Source: Anthopleura xanthogrammica (Eukaryota; Cnidaria; Anthozoa; Actiniaria; Actiniidae). From it: DNA of 64,000 bases. Where the stretch lies: the NCBI GenBank assembly GCA_964019055.1, contig OZ025214.1, positions 3,896,858-3,960,857 of the forward strand, in the 5' to 3' direction. The position numbers and the translations under genes are program-made. This document shows positions 51,719-63,100 of the stretch, in pieces (position 1 is the stretch's first letter; every line of letters begins with the position of its first letter). The notes beneath the pieces were generated by a model. That model had not been told where the DNA came from. It did not search any database and saw only the letters and a list, made by a program, of their open reading frames with translations.

Positions 51719-53134
51719 ATGGCGGACCGCGAAGAAACTTTGATCCAAAGATTATTCGAGATTAATGCCATTAAATTTGGTAAATTCACACTGAAAAGTG
51801 GCATAGAGTCACCGGTATATGTTGATCTACGAGTTATCGTGTCCTATCCCGATGTTTTGAAGTTGGTGAGTGAATTGATGTGGGACGTGGTGAAGAAAGC
51901 TGGACTTGACTTCGATGTCCTGTGTGGCGTTCCATACACTGCTTTACCTATCGCGTCCTGCATGGCCGTCAGTAATAATGCACCGATGGTGATGAGAAGG
52001 AAGGAAGCAAAGTCTTACGGAACCAAGAAACTAATTGAAGGCCATTTTGAGGAGGGCAATCGATGTCTGGTCGTGGAAGATGTCGTGACTAGTGGATCGA
52101 GCGTCATGGAGACTGTGGAATCTTTGAATTCAGTTGGTTTGAAAATCAGAGATGCAGTGGTGCTCCTTGATCGTTGTCAAGGCGGTAAAGACAAGCTCAA
52201 AGCTAGTGGAATCAATCTGTATGCGTTGATATCCCTCCCCAAGGCTTTACAAGTCCTGCATGGCATGAACAAAGTCAATTCAGGTGTTGTTGACAGTGTG
52301 AAAGAGTTCTTGACAGCAAACCAGTTCAAGGTGGAAACTGTTCAGCCCGAGAAAGTGAAAGCAAGGACCATGAGCTATGCATCAAGAGCAGAGATCTCCA
52401 AACACCCACTGACTAAGAAACTGTTTCAAATAATGGATTCCAAAGCCACTAATCTTGCAGTTTCAATAGACCTGACCAAGAGTGCAGATATCCTAGGTTT
52501 GATTGACAAGGTTGGTCCTCATGTCTGCGTCATCAAAACTCATATCGACATCATTGAAGATTTTACCCCAGGGTTCGTAACTGCACTTAATGAGCTTGCA
52601 GTGAAGTATAATTTCTTAATTTTTGAGGATAGAAAATTTGCCGACATTGGTAACACTGTCAAACTTCAATACAGCCAGGGAGTCTATCATATTTCTGAGT
52701 GGGCCCATATCACTAATGCTCACGTAGTCCCTGGTGAAGGGGTGATCACTGGATTAAAAGAGATAGGGGGACCAAAAGGAAGAGGGTGTCTACTGTTAGC
52801 TGAAATGAGTGCCAAGGGAAATCTAGCCACTGGGGATTATACCAAAGCTGCTGTTGACATGGCAACCAGCCATAAAGACTTTGTTATAGGGTTTATCAGC
52901 CTTAATAGTTTAGCTGACGATCCAGAGCTTATTCACATGACGCCTGGAGTGAAGCTTACTGGAGGAGGGGACAAACTGGGACAGCAGTACTTGACACCTG
53001 CTGAGGTGATTGGCAAGGGGGGGAGTGACATCATCATTGTTGGTAGGGGAATCTATCAAGCCGAGGACCCAGTCAAGGCAGCGATAGAATACAAAGAGGC
53101 TGGCTTTAAGTTGTATTTACAAAGAATAGCATAG
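51719..53134 (+). CDS. UMPS: Uridine 5'-monophosphate synthase (OPRT-OMPDC fusion)
   Basis: A single open exon of 471 residues, close to the 480 of human UMPS. It catalyses the last two steps of de novo UMP synthesis in the cytosol: orotate to OMP with PRPP, then OMP decarboxylation. The N-terminal half is the phosphoribosyltransferase, with the PRPP-binding signature VVEDVVTSGSS at about 118-128. The C-terminal half is the decarboxylase, with DRKFADIGNT at 304-313 supplying the catalytic Asp304, Lys306 and Asp309, and GGDKLGQQYLTP near the end. The start is the ATG in AAAAATGGCGG, a good initiation context; upstream in-frame sequence has no ATG. The lack of introns is unusual beside the heavily split neighbours and suggests intron loss or an old retrocopy that became the functional gene. 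Confidence 0.95.
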   Translation: MADREETLIQRLFEINAIKFGKFTLKSGIESPVYVDLRVIVSYPDVLKLVSELMWDVVKKAGLDFDVLCGVPYTALPIASCMAVSNNAPMVMRRKEAKSYGTKKLIEGHFEEGNRCLVVEDVVTSGSSVMETVESLNSVGLKIRDAVVLLDRCQGGKDKLKASGINLYALISLPKALQVLHGMNKVNSGVVDSVKEFLTANQFKVETVQPEKVKARTMSYASRAEISKHPLTKKLFQIMDSKATNLAVSIDLTKSADILGLIDKVGPHVCVIKTHIDIIEDFTPGFVTALNELAVKYNFLIFEDRKFADIGNTVKLQYSQGVYHISEWAHITNAHVVPGEGVITGLKEIGGPKGRGCLLLAEMSAKGNLATGDYTKAAVDMATSHKDFVIGFISLNSLADDPELIHMTPGVKLTGGGDKLGQQYLTPAEVIGKGGSDIIIVGRGIYQAEDPVKAAIEYKEAGFKLYLQRIA

Positions 53135-53910
53135 GAACTTCTCACTTTACTGTCACAAATGTAGTAATTTTGAGTGCTATCTATATTTTCATACATTTTT
53201 TGAATCAATTAGAAAAATTAAAATAGACCTTTTTCGAATGTGTACAATACCACTGTGTCCCTTGTCTAACGATTCATTTATGAAGGGGTAGCCTCATTTC
53301 AATGTCAAAACATTCACAAATACCAAAGTTGAAGTAAAAAATGCACAATTTCAACAATATAAAGTTTGAAATTCCATGGACCTTCACTGGAACACATGAA
53401 AATCCTATGCAAAATCGAGGCTAACTCTGCGTACATGAATCTGTAGTCATGGAAGAGTGGTATCTTGTGAATTCCAAAAAGTTCTGACTGATTATGAAAT
53501 TAAGGCTGGCAGCTGGCAATTTTTTTGGTTTCTTTTGGTTAATGGCATTCGCTATGCTTATTTTATTTTACTAGTCAAATAACTTGATAGCTTGACTTTT
53601 TCTTTTTTGTTTGAAGAAAAAGTTATTTTGTAAATTGAAGTTTGTTGTAAAACAGCAAGGTGATCAAGAGTGATTGGATTAAATGGTAAAGTTTGTGGAT
53701 TTGATATTTTGACAATATTGTTTTACCTACTGTAACATCTATCAGAAATGCAATTTATTTTTTTCTTTATTCTTTTCTTATATAATTATTATATATATTA
53801 AGCTTTGGTGAACTTTCATGGGAATGCTTTTTGTTTGACACTTACCAAAATCTATTTACCACCATTTCCATTGCTACCTGCTGATTGAGACAGTTTCCAA
53901 ACTGGTTAAT

Positions 53911-54052
53911 AGAGGCTTTGCACTATCACATGATGGCAGCCATGACAGGAGGCACAACAATAGAGACTTTTCCCTCTGGAAAACTGAATTATTTCTCATG
54001 TAATCCATATTAGACTAGATTGGCTACCATCACATGATGGTGCAAAGCCTTT
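53911..54052. mobile_element. MITE with AGGCTTTGCAC termini
   Basis: The left arm AGAGGCTTTGCACTATCACA and its right-hand complement (TGTGATGGTAGCC read inward) form arms of about 35 bases. I could not settle a target duplication. Confidence 0.7.
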
Positions 54053-54735
54053 ATTCGCAGTAGACTATTGCCAGTGAAATAAATTGTTGATAACGTACAT
54101 TATGGGGAACTTACTCAAACGATTTATTTGATTGACATTAGTCTATTGCCAGTTAACCTGCCATGAGTTTTGTCTTGAACTGTGAGTAGTGATGAAAACA
54201 GTGGCTTTTGTTCCAACTACAATTTGTATGATTTTGGTTTATCGCTGATTTGACAAAACACAAAGACAAAACACTTCATGTCCTTCACTTTAGGTTTATT
54301 ATGTCTTAGTAAGAGTATTATTATAAATTTTGATGTCCAGAATTTTGATCATTTGTCTAAAGCATCCTTTCTTGCACATTGAACTTAAACACTTGGTCCA
54401 ACTATATTTGGATTCACAAGGATTAGTCTTTCTAGCCTATCGGCATTTGTTTAGTAGATTTGGTGAATTACTTTTGATGCAATTAATATTTGTTTCTTTC
54501 TCTGCACTGTGATCTCTTTGGTTGTTGTTGCAGACTTTCACTATACAGAATGTTTTTATACACCTGGGTAACTAGTATCTTCAAATCTCTCTTCCTTTAG
54601 ACCATTTCCCTTTCATCCTTTTGCATTTTTGTTTTTCTGTTGTGCCTTCTTGTCTGCTTCATGGGCCCTGAAATGGGAATGGCAAAGTGGGTAAACTTGT
54701 ATAGTGCAATCCTACAACAAAAGATTTTAAATAGG

Positions 54736-55010
54736 ACCACTACTGCCAGAATGCTTTGCAAATTATCTTTCTTATTCAAATTTGTATTTCCTCATAACAA
54801 TAGTAAGACAATTGGTGATAATTAGAGTGGTTTTCATCAACCTGTGAAAAAGAGTACTAATTAGAGTGCAATAGTCAGACAAACACAATAGAAAACAAAA
54901 TAATTAGAGTGAAGTTGTGCTAAATATGCTAAAGTGTATAATTTTCACAGGTTTGAGAACCACTCTAACTGAACAAAAGAAAGTGTGCAAGGGATTCTGG
55001 TAGTAGTAGT
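54736..55010. mobile_element. Small inverted-repeat element (ACTACNAC termini), copy 3
   Basis: Same family as 1253-1385 and 30459-30590 (shared TTATTCAAATTTGTATTTCC and GTGTGCAAGGGATTCTGGTA). It is split by a second element at 54824-54966; the TRIM-array copies show the uninterrupted sequence. Confidence 0.7.
54824..54966. mobile_element. Nested MITE with AGAGTGG termini
   Basis: AGAGTGGTTTTCATCAACCTG at the left is answered by GGTTTGAGAACCACTCT at the right. It is inserted within another element. A TA on each side is consistent with a TA duplication. Confidence 0.75.
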
Positions 55011-55115
55011 AAGTAGTCTGCTGAAGTAATACAAATGTCCTGTTTTGGACAACATGTAAGGTGGGAACAAGCACTGGCCAAGCACCAACTATCCTGAATA
55101 TGTTAGATGTTTAGC

Positions 55116-56673
55116 TTAAAGATGTGTCCTTTGGCAGTACATTTCTTTCTCACATATATGTGGTTCATTGTGCCTGCCTGCTGTCCAGCATGGCTGTGCA
55201 CAATGAAGCAACACATTTCTTAAACAGTCGACATACTTCAACATGATTTCTGTACAAGGTGTGATTTTCTCCCAGGAATAGTTTGTAACTTTTTCCAGAT
55301 GTGTCGTCCAGGAAGGTGAGAGGTTTAGGCATATCCTTGCAGCAGCTATTGCAGATGATGTGATGAGGGAAGGAGCAAATGACAGAAATATGTGGTCTGA
55401 AAGACAAGAATGTTTTCAGTTAATGGTTTTCATTGAGGTGGTTTGGAGTGAGGGCTTAGCAATTTTCATTTCAGTTTAGGTTAGTAATTATTTGCTAGAT
55501 GGGAAGATACATCTTGAACAGAGTCTAGAGTGATGTCTTGGTGATAGGTCTTACTACATAAAGGCATGGATAACTTGCAGACTATTAGCTAAGTCCCCTT
55601 CAAAGTTGCCTGTGCCATCTTGAAAGGTAGCAGTGCCTTTGCATCGAAGCAAGACGAATGGTGAATTTGCAATGATAGAGACCTTTTTTCCATCTTGGAC
55701 AATTCACATGTCTCTATCATTGCAAGCTCACCTCATGTCTTGCTTTATTGCAAAGGTATGGCCATTATTAAAGATTGTACAGGGAACTATGAAGGGGAAT
55801 ATTGGAAGTTAGTGTGGTTTGTTATGCACAACCTGGAGAAAAACCCTCAAAGGAATGGACAGACCAAACAAACTATACTTTTATGTGATATGGAGACCAG
55901 GAATTACATCCAAAACCCTGGAGGTAAAAGCAGAGTGCACTACTGCTATGCCACCCTTGTTACACAGTATGTCCTTATGCTTGCGCACACATACCTTGTA
56001 AGGAGATTTCCAGGAAATAATGGACATATTTTCTCATATATGTGCCTATCCTTGATGTATCCAATACAACACCTCCACTCTCGCTATCCAGGTCCATCAA
56101 TGCCCTTGCAAGGTAATGCTCCATAAACTGGACTGGTGTGGGTAAGTCAATGTTCCATTTAAAGAAATTAAGCAACAACAGTTCCATCTGATGGTATTCT
56201 GTTTGCTTGAAGATGTCATTCACAAACTTGTTCAGGGTTGCAATTGTTGGAATCTTGTCCTCGTTTTCTTCAAACTTCGCTGTAGACACAAGTAAGAATC
56301 CCTATTTTTATCTTGCAGTATGATTTAACAATGAAAGATGGCTAAGAATAGATTTCAAATGTAGATTTGACGTTACTAAAATAAATTTTTTATTACCTGC
56401 CAACAACATACAAGAAAGAGCGAGAAGATGAAGCTGAGATTCCTGAATAATAAACTTATCCATAAAGAAATCCATATAGCAAACAGCTAAATGAAGTACT
56501 CCGTGTGAAGAGCCAATCTTCTCGCAAATTATCGCGAGCCAGTCCACGAGGAATCGTCGAACTTTGAGCTGAGGTGAAGCAGCCATGAAGTTTGGAAGGC
56601 GTGTTTCCTTTTCTCTCAAAACTTCGTGAATATCCACGGCTAGCGACGACTGCTTCCAGTCTTTTTCAACCAT
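55116..56673 (-). CDS. CCNJ: Cyclin J
   Basis: Exons 56397-56673, 55995-56279 and 55116-55396 join in phase to 280 residues. The N-terminal cyclin box carries the family's traits: LAVDIHEVLREKE near the start, SPQLKVRRFLVDWLA, then LHLLALSCMLLA running into KFEENED across the first junction. It is followed by MELLLLNFFKWNIDLPTP. Exon 3 supplies the C-terminal cyclin fold (LSFAPSLITSSAIAAA, LNLSPSWTTHLEKVTNYSW). It should act as a nuclear CDK partner; in animals cyclin J is linked to germline and early embryonic cycles. It is shorter than vertebrate CCNJ because the long Gln/Ser-rich tail is absent. It is head to head with MVP. Intron 2 holds a MITE and a dispersed repeat. Confidence 0.92.
55635..55757. 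mobile_element. MITE with CCTTTGCA termini (CCNJ intron 2)
   Basis: CCTTTGCATCGAAGCAAGAC on the left and its near-complement ending TTGCAAAGG on the right; the arms share TTGCAATGATAGAGAC. Confidence 0.75.
55829..55975 (+). repeat. Dispersed repeat with AACCTGGAGAAAAACCCTC (CCNJ intron 2)
   Basis: Same family as the arms of the 47.4 kb palindrome and the copy near 60.9 kb. It ends with ACTGCTATGCCACCC, a SINE-like tail motif also present in the other two. Confidence 0.6.
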
Positions 56674-57177
56674 TTTGTTAGAATTATAATGGAAGCAGCG
56701 TATAATTGTAGAAAGTCGCAAAAGCGGGCTAAAATTGAAGGTTTTTAAAGAGAAAACCTGGCTTATGTTCTGTTCATTTTTGCTGTGCTTCGCAGTCTGA
56801 ATGTTTTTTGGATTTCGCGGGAAATATATAATTATGCATGATGACCTTATTTGGAATCGCTCCTTGACATGTGACACTCTTCCCATTATTCTTTAAAAAA
56901 ATTCAATCTAAAAACCTCCAAAATGATCACAAAATATAACCTTAGAGAAAAAAATACCTGTAAAGGGAGATCTTATATTTTCTTTTTAATATATATTTTC
57001 TTTTTATATTTATTTATTATTGAATTTTGTTAGGTACCAGTTTCCACTCGGCCATCAATCCCGTCATGCCGAGCACTTCATTTTGTTATTTAACTTTTTA
57101 AAAGTCCGAGTTCGAAGAGGAAGTTGCATCAAAAAAAGCTATTTTCAAGACGTTTTAAACTCATTCCTGCAGGAAAG
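56674..57177. promoter_or_regulatory. Bidirectional promoter region, CCNJ and MVP
   Basis: 504 bases between divergent start codons, containing both 5' UTRs. The part near MVP has AT-rich runs (TTTTTAATATATATTTTC near 56980). No TE seen. Confidence 0.45.
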
Positions 57178-60100
57178 ATGAACAATATCGTTCGTATACA
57201 ACCATTGCAGTATATCCATGTGCAAGATTTGGTTAGTATATTGACATGAATATCTTTTTATGAAGGTTGACAAGTGCTGATGGAAGGATTACTCGAATAA
57301 GCTTTGAACAAATGGGCGTTCTTTGATTCTTTTTTTGCTTCTCCTGCATTAAAGCTCGTTGCTAATGGACGTTTTGGCTACACAAAGTGACAGATACCAT
57401 GGAGTTTCAAACAGCTGTTTCTTACAGTATTTGACCTCCTATTAAAAGTTTTGCTAAACAAACATTCGCCTTGTACGTAGTACCAGTTGTGGTTAGAAAC
57501 CCTTGCAAACACCTCGATTCAAGGCCGAATTATCTCATTTCATTTCAAACTTATTGCCAACATGATTTAAGCATTAATAATTCAAGGTAGGCAGGGTGAC
57601 TCGTGTCACAAGATCATTCATATTATGTTTGCAAAATCTTACAAATTATGCAAAACAATGTTATTACCATAATAACTTTCGAATCCCATACACTCTACTT
57701 TTACTTTATTTCACTTGCATAGATTAATGCTTGCATGCTCTACCTTTTTTGACCCGCATAACCGTGACTTGAGAAACCACACCACTCCTATAAAATAGAA
57801 TTGACTAATATTAATGATATATTGTTAATTAATAACATTTCATATTCAAAATCCTTTTTCAGAATACCAATGTCACAGTGTTAGAGATTGGACCCCAAAG
57901 CTTGATTCTTCAAGATAACCATGTTCTTGTCTCAGGTCCTTGTCCTTTCATTGTGGTCCCACCAGGTCACTACTGTACCATTGAAAATCCTGTCAAGTAA
58001 GGCAACTTAATTAGTTTGCATACTTTTGATATTAAGAGCATTCACTTCGGGTAGTGGGGGGGGGGGGGGGGGGTGCATTATGGAAAGAACGTGGTGAGTA
58101 CCTAGTCAAGAGGCTGTAAGGTTTTTGGATTTTTAGCCTTACCTGTACATGGCCTGGACCAATTTCAACAACTGTTTACTTATAAAATAAAAACTTATCA
58201 TCGCTAATCACCACCGCAAGTACAGAAGTGGCGCAGCTCAATGGGGTCAATTTGAAAGCATGTGAAGGCACTTCTGGCAGCCACTATACAGTCCATGTAT
58301 GACAAATGTATTAAAATGTATAAAATGTTTCTAACTATATCTAAATATATCTCATGATACGTACCGCCATACACAAGGTCATTATAATATTGCTATGAAT
58401 GTTGTTAATTTTTTTTTGTTCCTTGTTGAAGTATTTTAGGAGATGATCAATAGGGGGGGTATGTCATCACCCCTCACATTTTCCAGTGTACAGGCCTGTA
58501 ATGTGTATGTGAGCATCTCCCTATCATGGAATATGCATATATAATATTAGATGATGATGATGGTCATGATGATTTTTAATGTAATTAAGGCTAAATTATT
58601 TTGGTTATTTGAAAGGAAACCATACAAGCCTGGTCACCAGTGCAATTTGCAGCATGGACACAGAGAAATTAGGTTCCATAAGGTTAGAATAAATATTAAT
58701 TCTAAATAACCAATGAACCAGCTGAGTTGATCGTCTTCCCTGAAAGGAATTATGGTTCACTTTTTTGGTTAGCATTTTTCAAGCATTTTCCCACCCACCC
58801 ATTCACCTATCCACCCACTCACCTATCTACCTACTGCACCTATCCACTCACTTATCCACCCACCCATGATCTACCTACCAACCTAATGCATCTATCCACC
58901 CACCCACCCACCCACCCATATACCTATCTACTCATCCATCTACCTACCAACCCCCTACCTGTCCACTTCCCCCCTCCATCCACAAACAAAGGAACACCTC
59001 AAATGTGCAAATACTGTTTTGCATGTTGTTAAATTATAAAATTATTTTTTTAGGAGCCGTTTCCTCTATATCCTGGAGAAGTAATGGTTGGTGTTACCGA
59101 CCTGAAAGGTAAATATTCTTGATCTTGGGGAAGGATGAAGGAAAAGCTCACCCAATTTGGTTTCTACTATTTTTTGCCACTAATACTCCACCTATACATC
59201 ATTGCACAGGCCAGTTGTAAGCATGGAGAGAATCCACTATTTTTCCATTTCAATCCCTTGAGTATTATTCTTTGTTTAACAATGATGAATAAATTTAATG
59301 CAAAGAATTTTATTCCTGAGTGAGAGAATTAAATGAGCTCCACAATTGAAAAAACCTACAGGTGCTCAAGTTTGGGTCTAAAAATATAATTTAAGTTCCA
59401 TACCCTACACATTTTGGCAATACCATTAGTGAGGGTTCTGAAGAGGGGGTCCTAATCTCATTTCCCAGCCCAAAATTTTGCAAGATTTAAGTCCCAGTCA
59501 TGCAAAATCTCAGTCTGAGTTATAGACTGAGTTATAGATTTTGCAAAATCCCAATCCCTGTAATAACTAAATCCTAGTCCCAGTGCATGAAATCCTATTT
59601 TCCCAGCTCCCCCCCCCCCCCCCCAAATAATCTCAGCTCTTATTTTACCCCTTCAGGACCCTCATTAGTGGATCAATAAGTATTAACCAATTTTTATTAA
59701 CATTTCTAGATTACCAAAGAGGGATTAAGAAACTGCCAGTCATAGGACCAAACCAAGCTCTAAGGCTAGAAGCAACAATTGATCACAAAGATGGTGACAT
59801 AGACAGACTAGCTGGAGACATGTGGCAACTAGATGGACCAATGACCTATTACCCAACACCTTTTGCTGTAAGTTAATGATCTACTAGAATAGATACATCT
59901 AAGAAGGTTGTCATATAAAAAAGCTCAAGCGTACCCCCCTAGTCTCCATTAATGATTTCATTATTTGAATATTGAGTTGATTATTCACTCTGAGTTTTCA
60001 TAAAAAATTTGAAGACTCCAAACTTCACATTCATTTCACAACTGAAATTCTAAGTGATAGCCTTTCTGGGGAGTTTTTCTACCTAATTGGTATGGTAATT

Positions 60101-63100
60101 GTTGAAGAATCGAATCAAAAGTACTCAAGTAGATAAATTATTTTCAAGTTTGGAGTCAGTGAAAAATGAACTCAATATTTGAATAATAAATTCATTTATT
60201 GTTTCTAGGAGGGGTACTCTTGAGCCATTTTTGACTAATTGTTCTTGCAAAACAGACAAAGTACCCTTTGTCTCTCTTAGCCCCGTCCTTTGTGGAGCAT
60301 AAAAATTTCCTGCCCCTCTATTTGCACCAGCCCCTCCCCCCTGTAAATAATGGCTGGTCCCTTAGTCCATTCAACTAACAGGTTGTCTCCCACATTGCAT
60401 TTTGACAGCTTAACCCCACAATTTCTTCAAAGCCAATCAGGCTGCAAGCATTCGTAAACACAAAATTGCAGATTCAGCTGATTTTTACCATTCTTTTGTA
60501 TATACAGGAAATAAGATGCCCTATCAAGGCCAACATCATCCATCCTGGGGAGGCACTGAATCTAGCAGCCATGCAAGATCTTGTTGACAAGAAAGGAAAG
60601 TTAGTATTCAGACTAGTTTTGTATTAAAAACAGTACTGTTAAAAATTCATAGAATGTGAGTCACAATGAAAGTTTTTGCACAGATTTAGCATTGAAATTT
60701 AAGATGGGCATAATGGTACCTCTGGACATCAGTACGATAGCATAATAATAATAAATTGGAGTGGCAAATCATCCTTTCTTGCAGTTCTAATAGCTGAATT
60801 GTGAAGGACGCAGCTCAACGTGGCTGAGTCAAAGGCATACAAAGGCGCTGCAGGCAGCCGCCATATGATTCATGTCTGAGCACAGCTCAGATTGAATCAG
60901 GGTTGATTTTTATGGAGGGAGGAAAACCAGAGAACCTGGAAAAAAACCCTCTAAGCAAGGGAGAGAACCAACAATCTCAACTCACTTATTAAAGGTGCTG
61001 AGTCCCGGGATCAAACCCAGGACCATAGCGGTGAGATGTGAGAACCTAAGCACTATGCCACCCTCACTTCCCACAATGACATTATACTTTTCATTGTATA
61101 TATATCATTGTTTTCAATGCTGCTCATTCTCTTCACATTCTTACAAGTTGCCTGTTGGAATTTATTTTTTCACTTCTGTCAGTCAAAAATCTAAAAGGTG
61201 CTGACTGATTAGTTTTGATTGACAACAACAATAATTTAAACAAATTTCAGCATGCAGCTATTAATAGTATATATCTACTGATTTCACGTAATATTGAAAA
61301 CTGCTAATAATTAATAATGAGGTATGCATGCATACATGCCCCCCGGATAATAAAACTCTGAATTGCATAGTCACATACAGTATACATGTAACATTATATG
61401 AACCTTAAACTATATACTTCAATTGAATTTAGGAAACGTGTTACTGGTGAAGAGTGGTTGGTCAGAGAGCCTGGAGCATATCTTCCTGGAATCTATGAAG
61501 AGGTGATGATATTGTCCAACATGTTGTTTGTTTTGATATTGATATGATTCTTTTGATAAATACTACAGGTGCATGTAAGGAGTTAATTATAAGTACGATG
61601 GAGTCCCCATTATCTTGAACCATGGTAAAATTGTGGTGATACAAGTCCACACACAGCCTTAAGTTTGAGTTAACAGGAAGTTTTGAGATATCCAGGGTTC
61701 AAGATATAGCAGGACTCTGCTGTACATTTTCCCACTGACTTAATTTTGAAGCACCATTTTTGGTTTTTCAGGTTAAAGGTTTAGCTAAAGCACATACATT
61801 AACACAAGACGTGGCATTACACATGAGGGCAATAACCACCTGCGTTGATGCCCTGGGAAAGAAAAGGTTTGTAATTATTGTGTAGTTTTTCCTCTAGAAA
61901 ATATTAAAGTAGTATTCTAAGTAAAGTATGTAAGAGTGCTGATCAATCAATCATCAGGGGCGGCGCAGATGGGAGGGCTAGGGGGGCTGGAGCCTCCCCA
62001 GTTTTTTCAAAAAGTTGTGAGGTTTTGGTAGATATATTAAGCTGGAGCCCCCCCAGCTTTTTCAAAAAGTTGTAAGCCTCCCCACTTAAAAAAACGCTGT
62101 GCCGCCCCTGATCATGGATGACCAAATATCACTAACTTTTCACCAACGGCCTTCACTTTAGAGATTTACTAAACAGCAGTAAACATGACAAACTTCCGAG
62201 CATGCGCAGTGTGTATTTCACTCGTGTCAGTTTAGATGTGTGTATCAGTGATTATTTATTGGATTAATGATTACCATTGTTATTGGTTTTCTAGATATGC
62301 TGGGGATGAATGGCTTGTGACCCTAGATGATGTCGAATCATATATACCAGAAGTTTCTGAGGTAAATAAAATAGATAATTCTTATGGCTGTTTGTATTCT
62401 TGGGGTGCAACCACCTGACTCAAAATCCCTTGAGATATAAATAGCAATGAAACAGCTGCCATCTTAGTTAATATAACAATAAAAGCTTAATGAGGAATGC
62501 TTTGTATAGTCAACCAACATGGCAGCTAGTGATGTAACATGCACCGCAAGAATAGGGAAATGAAAGTTCTGAGACAGGCTTCTTGCACTTCATATAACAG
62601 GGCTTGAAATAGGAGCCTGCCAATGGCCAAAATGCAAGTCAAGTTTTACTACTGTCAGGCTAAAACAATTTTGAACTGCCAAATGGAAAATAAATTGGCA
62701 GGGGAATTTTGCTCCAAAATTATTTATCCTGCCGAAAATAAAAAACTGTCTGGCCATTTATCTTTTCTATTTTGAGCCCTGTATATTCCCTTTATTGCTC
62801 CCTCCCCAAAGCCGCCAACCCCTACTCCCTCCAAAAGGGCAAACAGGCAAACTATTCCACATTCACATGCTTCCATATTGACCCACGTTCTCCTAGGATC
62901 TTGTGCAAACACACATTATTGATTCACTTTAAAATCCTAGAAAATCGAAGAAGAAGTGGATCTGACTGTTTTGCCCAAGGATGAATACTGTGTTGTTCTG
63001 GACCCCATCGACGGCAAGGGAAAGAACCAACTTGGGATTAGAGAACTGCGCAAAGGCGTGGCCAGCTTTTTTCTACATCCTGGTACTGAGAAAACAAAGA

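Larger units (their letters stand above)
53135..55115. other. Tail-to-tail interval between UMPS and cyclin J
   Basis: No gene seen. It holds the 3' regions of both genes and two inverted-repeat elements (53911-54052; 54736-55010 with a nested element at 54824-54966). The rest is AT-rich. Confidence 0.6.

Noticed and set aside
58727..59032. 101-residue frame rich in PTHP in MVP intron 3
   Set aside because: Arises from CCAC/CTAT simple repeats between well-supported MVP exons.
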